Source of the DNA: Batillaria attramentaria
Lineage: Eukaryota; Mollusca; Gastropoda; Batillariidae
Assembly (NCBI GenBank): GCA_018292915.2
Contig: JACVVK020000495.1
Coordinates: 342,501 to 406,500, forward strand
Reading direction: 5' to 3'
DNA: 64,000 bases
Position numbers and translations under genes: made by a program. The first letter of the stretch is position 1. Every line of letters starts with the position of its first letter. The notes under the pieces are model-generated. The model did no database searches. It saw only the letters and a program-made list of their open reading frames with translations, and was not told where the DNA came from. This document shows positions 44,425 to 58,520 of the stretch, one piece after another.

Positions 44425-46116
44425 TCTGTCTAGCTCTGTCATTTGTCTAGCGCCAGTTAGGGGGCCGCTGCTCTCAACTGCTTTCTTGAAAGCTTGGTCC
44501 TGTTAATCCCATACAAATGCCAGTCATTCTTCCTCTTGGGTGCACACTCCATCATTACTAGTGGGTGTAGACTCAAAAACTGTCTGAATAAAAACGTTAT
44601 TATAGCGGGAATGCAACACACACACACACATACACACACACACACAGAGTTTCAAAAGGTTATCATATTGTAACCACATTTATTGAAAATCATACACTGG
44701 ACGGAGTACCCAAGTATTTACTGTGCTGCTGACTCTCAAGATAATAATTATGTGAGGGAAAATAAAGTTTAGCTTTAGGTTAGCTGTCTGATATGCATCA
44801 TACAAAGGATCTCACCATACAAAGGGCACTATTCAGTTATCTTGCAGCCAACGGCTAAAATTTCCAGTACTTTGGTTTTGATGTCATAGTGGAGCCCCCT
44901 CAGAAGGAAATATAGATGAAGATGTTTCAAGACTAAGAACAAGTACAGGTACACACAGCAGCACCTCTTATTAAAAAGTGTTATCAACTACCATGTACAA
45001 ACTGGACATTTTGCTTCTGAAATAACACGTGCACTTACATACACACGCATGCACCCACGCACACACACCCACACAAAGCACTCTACTGAGAAAAAAAAAA
45101 ATGGCTACATACATCTGTACACCTGGTACACAAAACACAATGTACAAGTAATACCACATTGCATCGAGCATTATTTGGGGTGGTGCAATACAAGCAAAGA
45201 AAGAACTGTTTTCTTTTGCACCAACACAACTAACCAACGCCTCGCTGAGTAAATTTTACATTCCGGGTATAAACAAATCAAAGTTTGTTCATGCTTGAAA
45301 CACACACACACACACACACACACTCTCTCTCTCTCTCTCATTTCAGACTGAAACTTTACTAAAATATCACAGTTCATTTGCTTACCTTGTTACATTTGTT
45401 CAACACTTCTGGAGTTTTTATTTTTATTTTTCGAAAATGAACTCATACTACACAGCGAAAAATACTTTCTCTGCCTAGATTTATTTTTTGGTGAACCTTG
45501 TAAACACTTACAATTTTCATAAATATAACTTATTCAACTTCAGTTTTATTATTAGTTAACAAAATAGGAGCTGTGCATGTAATATGGACAAAATAATTTG
45601 GCCAAAATAAAAGTTCTGCTTCTGGAAAAAAAAGAAGAAGATAAAATCAAGGACATGAGTGTACATGAATCCAAGACATGACAGAAGGGCAGTTCATGAC
45701 CATGAAAGAATACTTTTCCTTGAAAGGAAGCATGTCAAAATCCTGAAGGAAAGCTTGTTGCGACACATGCCTCTACATACCTCACAGACACACACTTATC
45801 TTCATTTGTGTTTTTTTTTTCAAAAGATCCGCAATGATTATTATGATGATGGAGCTATCTACACTGAATCACAGATATTCCTCAACAACCCTGACTCTGC
45901 AGTCATCTGGAAAAGGGACTTAGCACAAAAGATTTCATAGATGCTTAGGCCATTTTCCTGGATGACAGCTGGACTGTCTCGCTGAAGACTCCCATCTGGC
46001 AAATGTGTGTGCATGAAACTGTGAGTGTTCAGTGCAAAATGCTGCGAGTCGGAATAATGCACAGTAACATAAATGCACACACACAGAGAGCTGTTCTGCA
46101 ACAGTTTCGTGTAGCT
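44262..46116. other. Convergent 3' region of the lyase and LEKR1-like genes
   Basis: Lyase 3'UTR with AATAAA near 44587, then AT-rich sequence with short (TG)n, (GA)n and (CA)n tracts. No exon recognised. Confidence 0.6.
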
Positions 46117-49100
46117 TCAAGGCCTTTTGCCCAGAATGGCAGCAATTCTTTTCCGGTTGTCCGATATGGAGCCACCATGCGTCTGTCTCGGTGTTTTGGA
46201 GGCGTCGCCTTTGTAGCTAATGCTGACGCTGGAAGGAGGTAGCGGAGGGGGGCGGGGTTTGCCGAGCTCATCAGGCAGGGACGCGGAGCTGGATCCGGAG
46301 GGAATGGGCAAGGAAGTGGAGCTTGCGGCAGAGTGAATGCTGCCAATGCTGCTACTTGATTTCAGTGGTGCCAGACCATTTTCTGACGCTCTTCTTGTGG
46401 TGCCGCCTGAGTGGTATCCACCTGGACATAATGATATTCATGAAATACTTGTACAATTTAATTAGAACTTGTGGTGGATACTTCATCACATACCAGAAGT
46501 ACCGTTGCAAAACCATGTGCAAAAATACCATTAAAACTATTTCTGACATAGTGAAGGAAGCAGTTAACATCACGGTATTCTGGAAGTGACAGAAAACCCA
46601 TCTCCTCATCACATCACTCCAATAATTCACTCTCTACTAATTAAAGAATGCTCAGTAGGCAGGTGCTTTGCAAGCCAGCACTGGGATCAGGTGATCAGTA
46701 GGGAATGAGTGTCAAACAGACTATGGATACTACATGTATGTGACCGGACACTGGGCAGACTGTGAGGACTGTGCTCTATTGGATAACAGAAATGTCAGCC
46801 TACACTGGGATTTCAAAGGGCTGTGTGCTTCAAATTTTGCACAGTATTGCAATTATATGCTAATAACATTGTTTGAAAATTTCAATGAAGTGTGTTGTGC
46901 GGTAATTTTTTCTGATTATTATATTATTTATTATTATTATTTTTTTTATTTTATTAACCTATCCCATACAAACGGCCAGCACTTAGCAGATCGCAATAAA
47001 ATTTTTTTTTAAAAATCACCCAGTAGAGAGTGAGTTAACCGTCTGCACATTTCCCCCTTTTTCCTATCCTTTCAAAACCTCCCCCTAAGTGCCATGAGCA
47101 CTCAGTTAAGGTGGAGATGTGCTCCGTATCAAGTCTTCATCATCACAGAAAACACTGTTTTGTATAAAAAAGGAGAGAGAAACTCACCGGCTGGTTTCTT
47201 CAAGGCCAACAGTTCACGTCTGGCTTCACTCAAAGCCTCCGTCAGCTCAAACCTCTCCTCACACTCTTTCTCTACTGTGCTTTGAAGAAACTGAATCTGT
47301 CAAACAAACCAGATATTCCATTATATATCGTTACTGATATACCTGTACTTGCCGAAGTGCCTGCACACTACTACACGCAAATAAACACATGTTTCTCTAA
47401 AACTGACAAATTCATGCACCCAGTTGTTAAAAAAAAAAAAAATTCAAAGAGTTTTTTTTTTTTTTAATCCATGTTGAATTCCTGATGTTTTCTCTTCTGA
47501 TTATGGTTTAACCAGTCCATCCAGAGTTAGAGAATGCAGTAAGCAATACCTCCTCCCTCAACTGCTGAAGGGAGCCATCCAGGGAAGCCCTTTCCTCCTC
47601 AGAAGCTTTCAGCTGCTGCTGCATTCTCTCCAGTTCCACTTTCAGTTCGCCCACTTTCTCTTCTCCTTGGCTCTCAAATCGACCTGTACATGTTACATGA
47701 AAGATGAATGCAAGACTCCTTGTGTTTGCTAATTAATTAATTGATCTCTTTTTTCCCCTAAGGGCAAATCCTGCTGAGTACCCCTCGGGCTCTCACACTT
47801 TCACTATCCCTCATCATCTGATGCCATCTAACGTCCGAAGACTTTTTTCCATACAAATTATGGTCCTTCACTGCAAACTGGGAGTATGGATTTACAATGA
47901 ATGGTCTACATTATTAAAACACTACCACATTTGTTGTCCGTCATCAATTATCCTCCTGAGGCTGTCTATTTCTCTGCGACTGGTTTCCATTCTACTGAAA
48001 TACACACAACTTGAATGGTCTATCACCACCAGGAGGCTTCCCCAAAACATGCAGAAGTTATCTGAGGAAGAAATCAGATAACTGATTCACACAAGATGCA
48101 ATACTAACGAATCAACCTGATCTTACCAAGTGCCAGTCTAAAGGACTGATGAGTGGGCTGCCTGGAAAAGCCAAGACAGAGGTTAGCCAGCACATCTCAA
48201 ACCTACAGAAGAAACTGACAAGACTCACCAAGTTTGTTCTGGAGGTCGTTAATTATCCTCTTGAGGCTGTCAATCTCCTGTCTAAGCTCCGCCTCCCTGC
48301 TCTCAGCCTTTTTCTTGGTGTCAGCAAGCTGCTGCTGCAGTGCTTGGGTCTCTCTCTTGTGCCGCGTTTCCATATCTGCCAGTTCACCTGCTTTCTGTTA
48401 ACACATATGGGAATAGTGTTATTGGTACGGTAGAGATTCAAAATAGACACACATCACCCAAAACTAAATTTTTATTTGCTGAACCACATGATTTCTCTGT
48501 CGCTTTCTCTGATTCCATTTGTGAGAGGGCACATGAAGACAGGGCTGAAGTCACTGAGTACAGTAAAAAGGTCAAGACTACTAACTGTCCACCCCAACTT
48601 CAAAGAATTATGCTGAAACAACTATCACACTTAAAACCATTCTGTCTTTCTGTCTTTTATCGTGTCTGGAAGGACATAGCTTGAACATTTCCACAAAATT
48701 AATACCTCAAAAATGATATTTTGATACTGGCCATGTTTCCATGTGCTCTGTCACACTGATTGATTTATGAGATACAACAATGGAAAAGAATGTTTGTGTT
48801 TTTTACAAGTCCTACATAGAAACCTCACCATCATCATGGGCAAAGGATGCCTTACCTGAGAACTGCGTTCTTGTGTCTGTGCCTTGTGTTTCTGAAGTAG
48901 TTCATCATACTTCTCCTTTTCTATCTGCAGTTCCTGCACAGGCAAGACACGATGCAAAAAGTCAGTCAAACATCACCACTGAACCACTGACCTGTATCAA
49001 TAAGCTGCACACTTCACAGCTTTCACCAGGAAGTTCAGATAATCACCGTTTTATCTAGCGTGCATCACAGACTCAAAGACGACGCTGAGGAAATTAGTGA

Positions 49101-52100
49101 GAGACGGGGTTGAGAGTGTGCTGACCGTTCCAAGAGCAGAGGGTGGGTGGGTGTTTGGGGGGGTTTAACGTCCTTTTCCACCACAAAGGGTGATATCAAA
49201 GACGGGGCAACAATGAAAAAGCCAGCCAAATTTGGCCCCAGCCGGGATCGAACTCACGACCCGAGCATTAGAAGTCCAACGCTCTACCATTCGACCACCC
49301 CGGCTCCCCGCCAAGAACAGAGATAAGTAGCATCTTGAAGTGAAATGAACTATTAGGCATAGCTCAAGTAATCCCAGTCAATCAAAACATTCTTAGCAGA
49401 AGACAATGACAATACTAAAATGTAAATTACACTGCTCAAGTACTGGGTGAAATAAATATCTGTGTCGGACACTGGTCACAGGCCAACTCAATTTTGAAAT
49501 GTCCAATTAATTTCTTACAAAAGTGTCCAATCATTTCTGCCCCACAGTGGACAATACTCTGGACAGATGTCCTACACTTTTACTGTCAGACAGGACATTT
49601 TGTCCAATTATAGTTCCCAACGATATGAAACCTTCAACAGTTATTGCCCAGCTGAAGAGGATGAGAACTTAACAACAATAACAAGCATAACTTGTGCGCA
49701 AATAGAGCAGAAATAAACTCCACAACAACGGTGACTTCCATACCATTACAAAACTTTCTTTCAAGCTGGATTCCAGTGCTGACAGTGCTGCTTGATGTTT
49801 TGCCTTTTCTTCAGCAAGTGCAGTTTGTAACTGTCAAACAGAAACAACGAAAACGTCAACATTTATGCATGCAACAGTAATACATATAAAATATCAAACC
49901 AAAGAAGAAATATGGAGATTTCTCACACATTCATATCATGGTAAACAAGGTTTAAACCACCTGTGAAGCATACACTATAGTATAGAGCACATATTACTGA
50001 AATAAATAAAGTTCAATGTCTCACCCCCCCCTTCCCCCCCCCCAACCAATTTGAGGTAAAAACTAGCCATTTTTTAAGTGATCATAACAGTTCTATTAAC
50101 CACTTGTAACAAAATCCTGTGCTGAATATTAAATGACAGTGACAGTAAGACCATCACCACTGAACAACACAACAACAACAAGAACAGTTACAACAACCAC
50201 GGAAAGAACTGAGAACAACATGATACACCTAGCATTTTACCTGCTCAGGTTATGTTTACCACCACCGCCACAACAACAACAACAAAAAACGAGAAATCAA
50301 ACCAAATTTCAACACTACTTTACCTTCTCAGGCCATCTGTCAGTTTCTGCCATTTTCCTCTTGAAGCTCTCTCGCAAATCATCAATGCGTGACTGGTGTG
50401 CAGTGATCATAGACTCTCTACAACATGACACGTGAAAAGTGCATATCAATGTGCTAAAATGTGTGCAACTGAAGAAAAAGTAAACAAAATGTCAAATGCA
50501 GGTCTGTGGTAAACAGGCAGGCACATCATTGGAAAGGTGATCAAGCAAACGCAAGTGCGTACAACATTCATGCGTACAACTAAACAAAACTAATTTTAAA
50601 AATGTGTGTATTTGTGTGATAAACCACTGATAGCATGAAGAGAAGGAAGGAAATACAGTACTTCTAAGAAGGAACTGCTTTTTTCTTTTCTTTTTTTTTA
50701 AACTACAAAGGATATGGGTAAAATCATTTACAGTACTTAAAAAAAATCAAAACAAAATGATAGCGCTTTACAGTTAAACATTTCAAACTTAATAAAATTG
50801 TGTCTGACAATGTGAGACGCATAAGAAAGACTCAAAAAACAAAAAATTGTCATATTTCGCCACCCGGAAATATTACCGTCATAACTCCTTATATACACTT
50901 ACAGACTTACAACAGTAGTATTTCTGGGCGGCAAATTGATCAGCAGGAAAATGCATTACCTCTCAGCTTTGAGAGCATCAACATCAGCTTTTGCTCGCTT
51001 GAGGGATTCCTTCAGGTCTTGAGCTTCATCTGGGGGAAAAAAATAAAGATTCATCTTTAGGATATAATACCCCCCAAAAAAGGCTGTGGGTATTACAACA
51101 AAATACAAGCAACGGAGTTACCTACAAAGACTTGTGAAGCTTGACACATATTCACAAAAACTGCGATAGAAACCATCAAAAACGCACAAAAACGCTCTGT
51201 ACATACATTCTGTATTTTAACGAATAAATGAAACTGTATTTTCACAATGAAAAATTGAGGCCAAGCACCCGATGCACCATGCAAGGGAAGTAATTCTGTA
51301 AGGTGTGAAACCTTGAGACAAACCCATTTGCGTCCCATAGATAAAAGATAAAACTGACAAAGCATGCGGTTGCAAAATGATCTCAACATTACTCAATGTG
51401 CTGGTATTACAAGGTTATGTAATTGTACATAATAAAAACAACAACAACTCTGACTAAAACTGCAAACAGCAACAACAACCACCACACAGGAATAAGAAAA
51501 TAAAGATATATGACAAGTGCCCCTCCCTGTGCCCCCCCAAACAAAACAAAACAAAACAAAAACAACAACAAACAACAACAACCAAAACAAGAAAAAACAA
51601 CAACAAAAAAAAAAACAAAAAAAACAAACCCAAAACAAACAACAACAACAACACAAAAGAAAAAACAAATGCCTAGCTAACTTGCTGTGAGGATATTCTG
51701 CTGTGTGATGTCTGCCTGTCGTTTTTCGGCCTCTTTCCGGAGGTTTTCCAGATTTTTCAGTTGCTTCTGGGCAGTTGTCAGCTCCCCCTCTTTTAGTAAC
51801 AGCCTTCGCTCCATCCTGGAGGATAATCAAACAACGCTTACCAAACACATCACTGAAGTCTGAAGGAAATGGCAAGCACACTGGGGCAGACGACTGTCCA
51901 CATCTGAAAAATGCTAGCTCTTAATTTACCCAAATCACTAGTACTAATCCTCTCCCACGCACCACTTAAGGATCAAAATACCAGGAAATACCTGAGTACA
52001 AAAGCTCACCTAACTTGGTTCAGGCACTTTCCCTTTCATTAAGTGTGCCCATAGTGCACTTTTCTGTTTCAGTCTATTTTCCTCCCCTGGTCTGACACCT

Positions 52101-55100
52101 GATTCTTTTTACACAACAGGATTAACCATGAGTACAAGCTGATATCAGTCTGCAAATTTCAGGCTGGGGAACTGCTGAAGGAAAATGAGACTGAAATACA
52201 GGCCAGGGTGCAGCAGTAGCACACTACTGTGGGACCACGGGGGCAACGCCCCACTTCAGAAGAACAAATTTGGGCATTTTTAAAGGCATTTAGTAGCCTC
52301 TACTGGCACCCAGAAGTTAAACTTCTACTGCCTTGGTACTGATATGCAAGGCTTCAAAACTGAAGTCCCATAATACTATTACATGTACATGTATCATGAT
52401 TATGTGTGCAACCTTTTCCCCCCCCCCCCCCCCCCTTTTTTTTTTGGACTGAAACTTGGATTTTTTGGCTGAAAGGATAGGAAATTTGACTGAAAATTGC
52501 CAAATGACTGACAATTCCCCAGCCTGAAATTTGACTGTGGTTGGAAAGTGTACTGTTTCGGATTTCACAGGAAAGAATTTACACTGCAGACCAAAGATAC
52601 GTGACCTCACAGTGCCCAGAAAACGTCAGTCAGAATAAGTATACTGTGCTTTGGGACTAAGATACACTGTTCTCTCCACTCAGGCACCCTACTTTACTGT
52701 AAAAAGTAATTCAACCCCTGCACCCAAAATAACAGATTATGAATAAATAATTCAGTGAAATACTTACTCTCTTAGAGCACTGTCGGAGCTTTGAGACTGT
52801 TGTTGCCTTTGTCTGTTCATCTCCTCTACCTCTTCAGTCTTTGCTCTGAAAGTGTATGAAAACAGTATCCTTGCTTACTGTAATCACAAAGACAAAGCAC
52901 TTTTGTTATTTTTCAATACAGCGATGCATCTACTGGGGCTGCACAGACGATCACTTCTCGGAATGATGCGATCAAACTGCTTAAATTACTCATTAATTAA
53001 AATTACTCAAAGTAATTATTTCTGTTTTTATACTCTCTAAATGACACTAACATGCATCTCCACAGCACAGTTTTCTGAGAGTGGACAATGACATGAAATG
53101 TGCTTGTGGGGGAAAGGCAAGTCTAAAGAGAGTTTCAGGCCACAAAAACAACTTTACAGAAAGAGCAAAAATTGTTTTGTGGTGTATGACTGACTAGAAA
53201 GATTAGCACACTGTACACATGCAATGTCTACATGACCTACCTCAAGCCAGGAAAAAGACTGACAAGTAGAAAGAGAAAACTATGGTGACTAGACTGCTGC
53301 CAGTGCCACAACACAGTGCAAGTCAGTGATGAATAAACTGATGATGTCATCATGGAAAATGACATCATCTTGTGATGTAAAGAGAGTTCTAAACATTGTC
53401 ATAAGAGGAACAGGGTTCAAAATGTGTAACTAATGCCCATAATGATCAGGCATGCCTCTTACTTGATTTGTATTTTGAACTGGTCAGCCTCCATGGATAA
53501 TGTTCTGCTCTTGCTCACAGCTTCATCTAGTTTGCCCTGCATATCTGAAAAAATATATACATGTCTATATGGAAAAGGGTCACAAAAGTGTTACAAGCTT
53601 GTTGCAAGAATTTTCACACTCCAGAAATCAGACATTTTATTGTTAACATGTCAATAGCACACCTTTCTGCTGTATACAAACTGCATTCTTTCTCCGCAGT
53701 GTAGTGGGCTGGAGGAACCTTTCAGTCTGCCGTTTCCTGTAACACCCCAGAGAGAGAGAGGGAGAGAGAGAGAGAGAAAGACAGACCGACAGACAGACTG
53801 AGGGAGGGAGGTAGAGAAAGAACAAGTGCTTATTTGTTGCCCTACTTCACGTGTCCCATGCAATCATCCTCAAAGACTCAACGAGTCTAGTACAAAAGGT
53901 GAAAGCTGGCGTGGGAAACCCACACACCCTTGCTGGCCGGTCAATTATCACAGATGACCTGCACCTAGGAAGATCAGAAGTGGTTAGGGGTAAGACACAC
54001 GTTGCACAAACAACGCCTCGATACTCATTGTAGGGTCGAAGACGACACTGAGGAAATTACTGACAGAGGGGATGGAGTGCCTGTGGGCTTTGTCAAACGC
54101 AGAGATAACATCTTGAACTGAACTGTATAGCTTCATGCAAGGCACTACCCGCCACTGTATACTACATGTAATTGAGAGACCACTGCTCAGACTCAACAGT
54201 AAAGAAGTGGTATCATGTTGCATCACCATCCCTGCTGATGCTGTAACAGCAGGTAGCGTTACAGTACAACAGTATCATGATCTCCTCACTGGTGCCCCTT
54301 TTCACATAAGCAAGTCTGAGGTACTGGCTGAGTCACTGTTCCCTGTGATTCGAAAATACGTGTACAAGGGTCCTTAGGGCCCTCTCTCCACATTTTTGAG
54401 GGTCCTTGGTGTTTTGGTATAAAAAGTTTGAAAGACAAAAGCATTTGTTGTTGTTTACAAAAGTATTCCAGCAGGAGAGATGTATCTGAATTGTAACACG
54501 TCATACATAGCGAATCAGCAAGGCCATGAACCCGCACGTTTACCAAATACAGTCAAACCTGTGTAAGGCGGTCACCCAAGGGACTGGGTCAAACTGACCA
54601 CCTTAGACAGGTGGCCGGATTATCCAGGGTGTCATGTCAACAGCTAGTGTGTCAGGGGATCCTCAGGGGTGACCAGGTTAGACAGTGGTTTGGCTTATAA
54701 AGGTGACCGCCTTGGCAGGTTCGACTGTAGAGCATTATGAGTGGACAAAAAGTGTCCCAGAGTGCGTAAGCCTATCAGATTCTCTCTGTTATGCACAATG
54801 GCTCTGCAGAAATGCAATGCTGCAAGTGTCCACTACTAGAAACAGACTGCTTTTTGTTCATGAAGTTTCCGGAATGTTGGAAAAATACTGTTTGTCACGA
54901 TGAGATCAAACAAAAATGTGCGTCCCGTGTGACACGCTGTTCTCAAATTTGTGCATCAATTTAAAAGTTTTGTGCACACAAATATGCACATCTGTGCGTA
55001 ATTGGGAACACTGTGAGTAAGCCATTATGTAGCTTGAATCGGTCTCAACCCCTCTGCTTGGTGTGCACAGCTGCCTGGTGAGGTTTCTGTTAAGTGTCTG

Positions 55101-57266
55101 CAGTCTTACTCCACTGTGGGCAGGCATAGGGGGAGAGGAACACCACTTGGCACTGTATGTAGGAGCTGACCAAGCATCAACTGTACCTTTCAAGTTTGCC
55201 TGAAGTTCCTTGTTGCGACTTTCAAGCGTGTTCATTTCCTGCTCACACCGTTCCAAGTTCTTCACCCTCTCCTCTTGGGCACGAAGCTTGTCCGACAGCG
55301 ACTTGTTGGACTGATTGGTTACCATTTGCTCCATCTCCACGCACTGCAGCCGTGACTGCACTTCCTCATACTCTGTGAAACGTGCAGTAATTAATTATTC
55401 AAACACTTTTTTTTCCTTTTTTAAATGATCATTGGTTTTGTGTGTACACTTGAGATATTCAGAACAGGACTCCCTTCAATGACAAATTGACATTCGCCAC
55501 CTAGAGGGAGAAATTGATATCTTTCCCTGCGGGAGTGTCACTGCAAACAAAATCTATGACGATCCAAACTGATAATTTTGATTGATACAAAGTCCTAAAA
55601 AGGAAGTTAACACTATCCGATGACCCTCCTGCATCCCTTAACCACTGTTAAAGTAAAAACAACAACAACAACAACAGCAACAAGGAGCAAACACCACCAC
55701 CATCACCAACAAGAACAACAAACAAAATACTGTATTACAAAACAATTACCTTTGGCATAACGACTGCAAGCATCTGTGATGGCAGACTGAGTAGATTCAG
55801 TCTGCTGTGTAACACTCTGTCGGAAATCCTGGACACTTTTGCGTATCTGGTTCAGACTTTCCCGCTGCTGTCGCACAGTTGTGCTGAGTTGAGAGAGTTG
55901 CCGTAAGGCTGTCATGTATTGCTGCCTATAAGGACAGACGAAAGACCAATAAATGGAGTCCTGTGGTCATGTCATTCAGTCCAAGCCAAATTTTCATGAA
56001 TTAGCAGTTAAAACTGAAATTTATGGTGATTCAAACCAGTCTTTAATTGATTCCAGGGTGAAAAAAATTTCAAAAATTAAAATAAGGGAATCGAGGGAGG
56101 AATTTTTTTTTATTTTTTGGCGTGTAGATGGAACATGTGCATCAGACACAGATTTTCCACTGACCTGTACTTTTCACCTGATGCAGATGACTCTTTTAGC
56201 TTCATCTCAAAATCCTTGTTTTTCTCTGATGCCAACTGAAGCTCTTGTCGAAGCATAGCAAGCCTGAAATTAATAAAGCAATTATAATGGCATCCACAGA
56301 GTGCATAGAATATTGCACAGTCTTATCATTCTATTCTATTTTAAAATAGCTAGAACTAAACTAGAAACAATAGCTCATTGAAAAAAAAAATCAATTAAAA
56401 CAAAGAATAAATATGATAAAAGCTGTGTCAAACACATAACAGGACATTGTGCACAGCTGAGCATTTCAAAATTACCTGTAGATTCCAATATTCTTTTTAT
56501 CTGCTACAGGATCTTACACATTTTCTTTTGATGCAAGCGTTTCCTGAAGTGCCTTCTTGTTGGTGAGTAACTCTTCCTTTTCCACTAGCAGTCGACTCTC
56601 CCGGTCTTCTCTCCCTTTGTAGTGTTCAAGTTCCTTTTCTGTCGCCTGTCAGAACACCCAGAGTGGACGAACAATTAGATGCACATTAGATTTAACTGTC
56701 AAAGTCAATTGCCATGCAATCATCAATCATCAGCACACAGAGAACACCAACAACAACAGTAAATGCACATTATAATTGTCATTTCTTTGTTTTAAATCTC
56801 TAATGTGAATTTTAAGCTTCCTTCAATATGCAGGGCTTATTGTCTGCATCATAGACTGTCGGGCTCCAGTCATAACTCGGCCACAGACCAATTCATTTTT
56901 GAAATAAATAATTATGTCCTATCATTTTTACTTGTCAGTGGATGATATTCAGGGCAAACGTCCCGTACTTTTACAATCAACCAGGACATTTGTTCTCTTA
57001 GTTCCCACAAACCTGAGCATTAACAGAATAACTGTCTGATCTCTTTAAGATAATCCAAAAATGGAAAAAGAAAGAAAAAGAAGAAATTGATTGAATCATA
57101 CCTTCAGCCGTTCTTCTAATGCTTTAATCTCTGTGTGAATCAAGTAGCTGACTCCGCAGTACTGACACACTGTGTCGTCACGTGTCATCTTGCGAATCTC
57201 CTCGGGCAGTGGGTGCTGAGGAGTGTATCGCGCAAACGCATCGTTTTCAGTGTCAGGCTCTGTCAT
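46117..57266 (-). CDS. LEKR1: Coiled-coil protein, LEKR1-like (leucine-, glutamate- and lysine-rich protein 1)
   Basis: Sixteen coding exons close exactly to 696 aa: 57266-57102, 56645-56518, 56263-56165, 55925-55750, 55372-55187, 53544-53463, 52845-52768, 51815-51682, 51029-50960, 50417-50324, 49830-49744, 48933-48856, 48394-48229, 47683-47550, 47296-47188, 46421-46117 (stop TGA). The N terminus has a conserved LPEEIRKM...TVCQYCGVSYL segment with a CxxC pair, which I associate with LEKR1. Residues about 45-600 are nearly continuous coiled coil rich in E, K, Q and L. The C-terminal 100 aa are Ser/Pro-rich and end RKRIAAILGKRP. The molecular role is unclear; it is presumably structural. The last exon has a second in-frame acceptor 15 nt inside. 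Gene identity rests on memory of the N terminus, the exon model on phase agreement. Confidence 0.75.
49142..49310 (-). mobile_element. SINE family 1 in a LEKR1-like intron, with target-site duplication
   Basis: A full-length copy flanked by CCAAGAGCAGAG (49130-49141) and CCAAGAACAGAG (49311-49322), one mismatch in 12. Confidence 0.75.
49445..49625. repeat. Dispersed repeat R2, copy 1 (LEKR1-like intron)
   Basis: Shares TGTCGGAC/GGCTCC, CACAGGCCAA/CACAGACCAA, GTCCAATCATTT/GTCCTATCATTT, CTTTTAC and CAGGACATTT with 56870-57010. Confidence 0.5.
54550..54727. mobile_element. TA-flanked MITE (Tc1/mariner-like)
   Basis: About 178 bp with terminal inverted repeats CAGTCAAACCTGTGTAAGGC and, at the other end on the opposite strand, CAGTCGAACCTGCCAAGGCG. 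Flanked by TA on both sides. No coding capacity. Confidence 0.65.
56865..57012. repeat. Dispersed repeat R2, copy 2 (LEKR1-like intron)
   Basis: Same orientation as the copy at 49445; diverged. Confidence 0.5.
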
Positions 57267-57378
57267 GTTTGCGTATCACGTCTGCAAAAACACAAGAAAT
57301 CAGTAAACAAAAATGTAAAGTATGATGAATTTGATTGTTACTTCCATTTCATAAACATTGCATGGCTCATGGTGTATT

Positions 57379-57867
57379 CAGGGGAGCCACTTTCTGAGTG
57401 ACAAAAAGCCGGAAAACTGACCCTCAAAATCTGGATGCCGGAAAGGCATGACTCCAGAGCCAGTGAAAGGAAGGACGTTGCCGGAACAAAGTGAAAGCTG
57501 GGAGGAGGAAGGGGTGGGGGGTGGGGGGGTGGGGTGGCGCGGCAGCGTACACATGCTACCGTAGACAAAACCCTTTACCACCGTAATACAAACCCGCATT
57601 CCCATTTTAGACCAATCAGAGGACGGCCAGGCTTGGGCCCGCAAAGACAGCTTACCGCAGTGCTATCGGAACCGACCGAACGGTCAGGTGATAGACACAG
57701 ACTCGTAAGCATGTTGCTAAGCCGGAACTTGGCACGTTCTGATTTTCCCAGGCCGGAATTCCGGCCATAGGCCGCGGGAAATCTGGCACCCCTGTAAGCC
57801 GGAACTCGGCACGTTCTGATTTTCCCAGGCCGGAATTCCTGCCACAGCCGGAAAAGTGGCACCCCTG
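57379..57867. mobile_element. hAT-like MITE in LEKR1-like intron 1, with internal tandem duplication
   Basis: Ends CAGGGGAGCCACTTT and, inverted, CAGGGGTGCCACTTTTCCGG, with TGTATT direct repeats at 57373-57378 and 57868-57873. Inside, a roughly 76-bp unit (GCCGGAACTYGGCACGTTCT...) is tandemly repeated at 57717-57793 and 57794-57867, so one end is doubled. Confidence 0.6.
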
Positions 57868-58323
57868 TGTATTGTGCTATTTGAAAGATACAGAAAAAAA
57901 CTAAACCTTCACAATAGCTACAAAATACTCTACAAAAATATGACCACACATACTTTCAGTGTTTGGAATTATGAATTATGCAAAATTGGTGGTGAGAAGG
58001 AATCCTGGGGAATAATCATGATAAAAAAAAAGTCTAGCAGTGCAATGAAAGCTGTGTTCATGAATTATGAATTCTGATAAGACAATAAGGAACTGATAAG
58101 ACAATTCACTGCTAAATTCTAAAGAATGTCTTCAGACACATGTTCATGTTCAGCAATGTCCATCAACTCAGGTTCATTGCAAAGATCTTCAAGTCTCTTC
58201 TAGTGACTAACCTCTGCATGAAATTACTGCAATATAAACAAAAATTAATCGTAAAAAAAAAAACTTCGTTCGTAAAGAAAAGATTGTTTGGGCACCAGTC
58301 TTTAATAGGATACTGCTGCTTAC

Positions 58324-58520
58324 CGTGGTTGTCGAGCTCCTCGAATATTCGTCACTTCGTCAGTTTGTAGGGTAGATTCTCACAGTCCAGTCCAGAAATC
58401 GACTCGAGTTCCAAGTCGGCCTTTTTCATTGTCAAACAAAGCTTTCGCCCTTAAACTGAACACAAAGTGTTCGTCCATAAAATGAGTACACCATAAAGAG
58501 TCAACACATATACAACAAAA
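58324..58520 (-). promoter_or_regulatory. Probable LEKR1-like 5'UTR exon and promoter region
   Basis: A donor CAACCACG|GTAAGC at 58324 pairs with the acceptor TTTTTGCAG at 57281, 15 nt upstream of the ATG. The first intron carries a hAT-like MITE. The 5' end of the exon cannot be fixed from sequence. Confidence 0.4.

Noticed and set aside
53676..53742. Extra LEKR1-like exon with good-looking borders
   Set aside because: Exons 55187-55372 and 53463-53544 join directly in phase and keep coiled-coil character; this segment does not.
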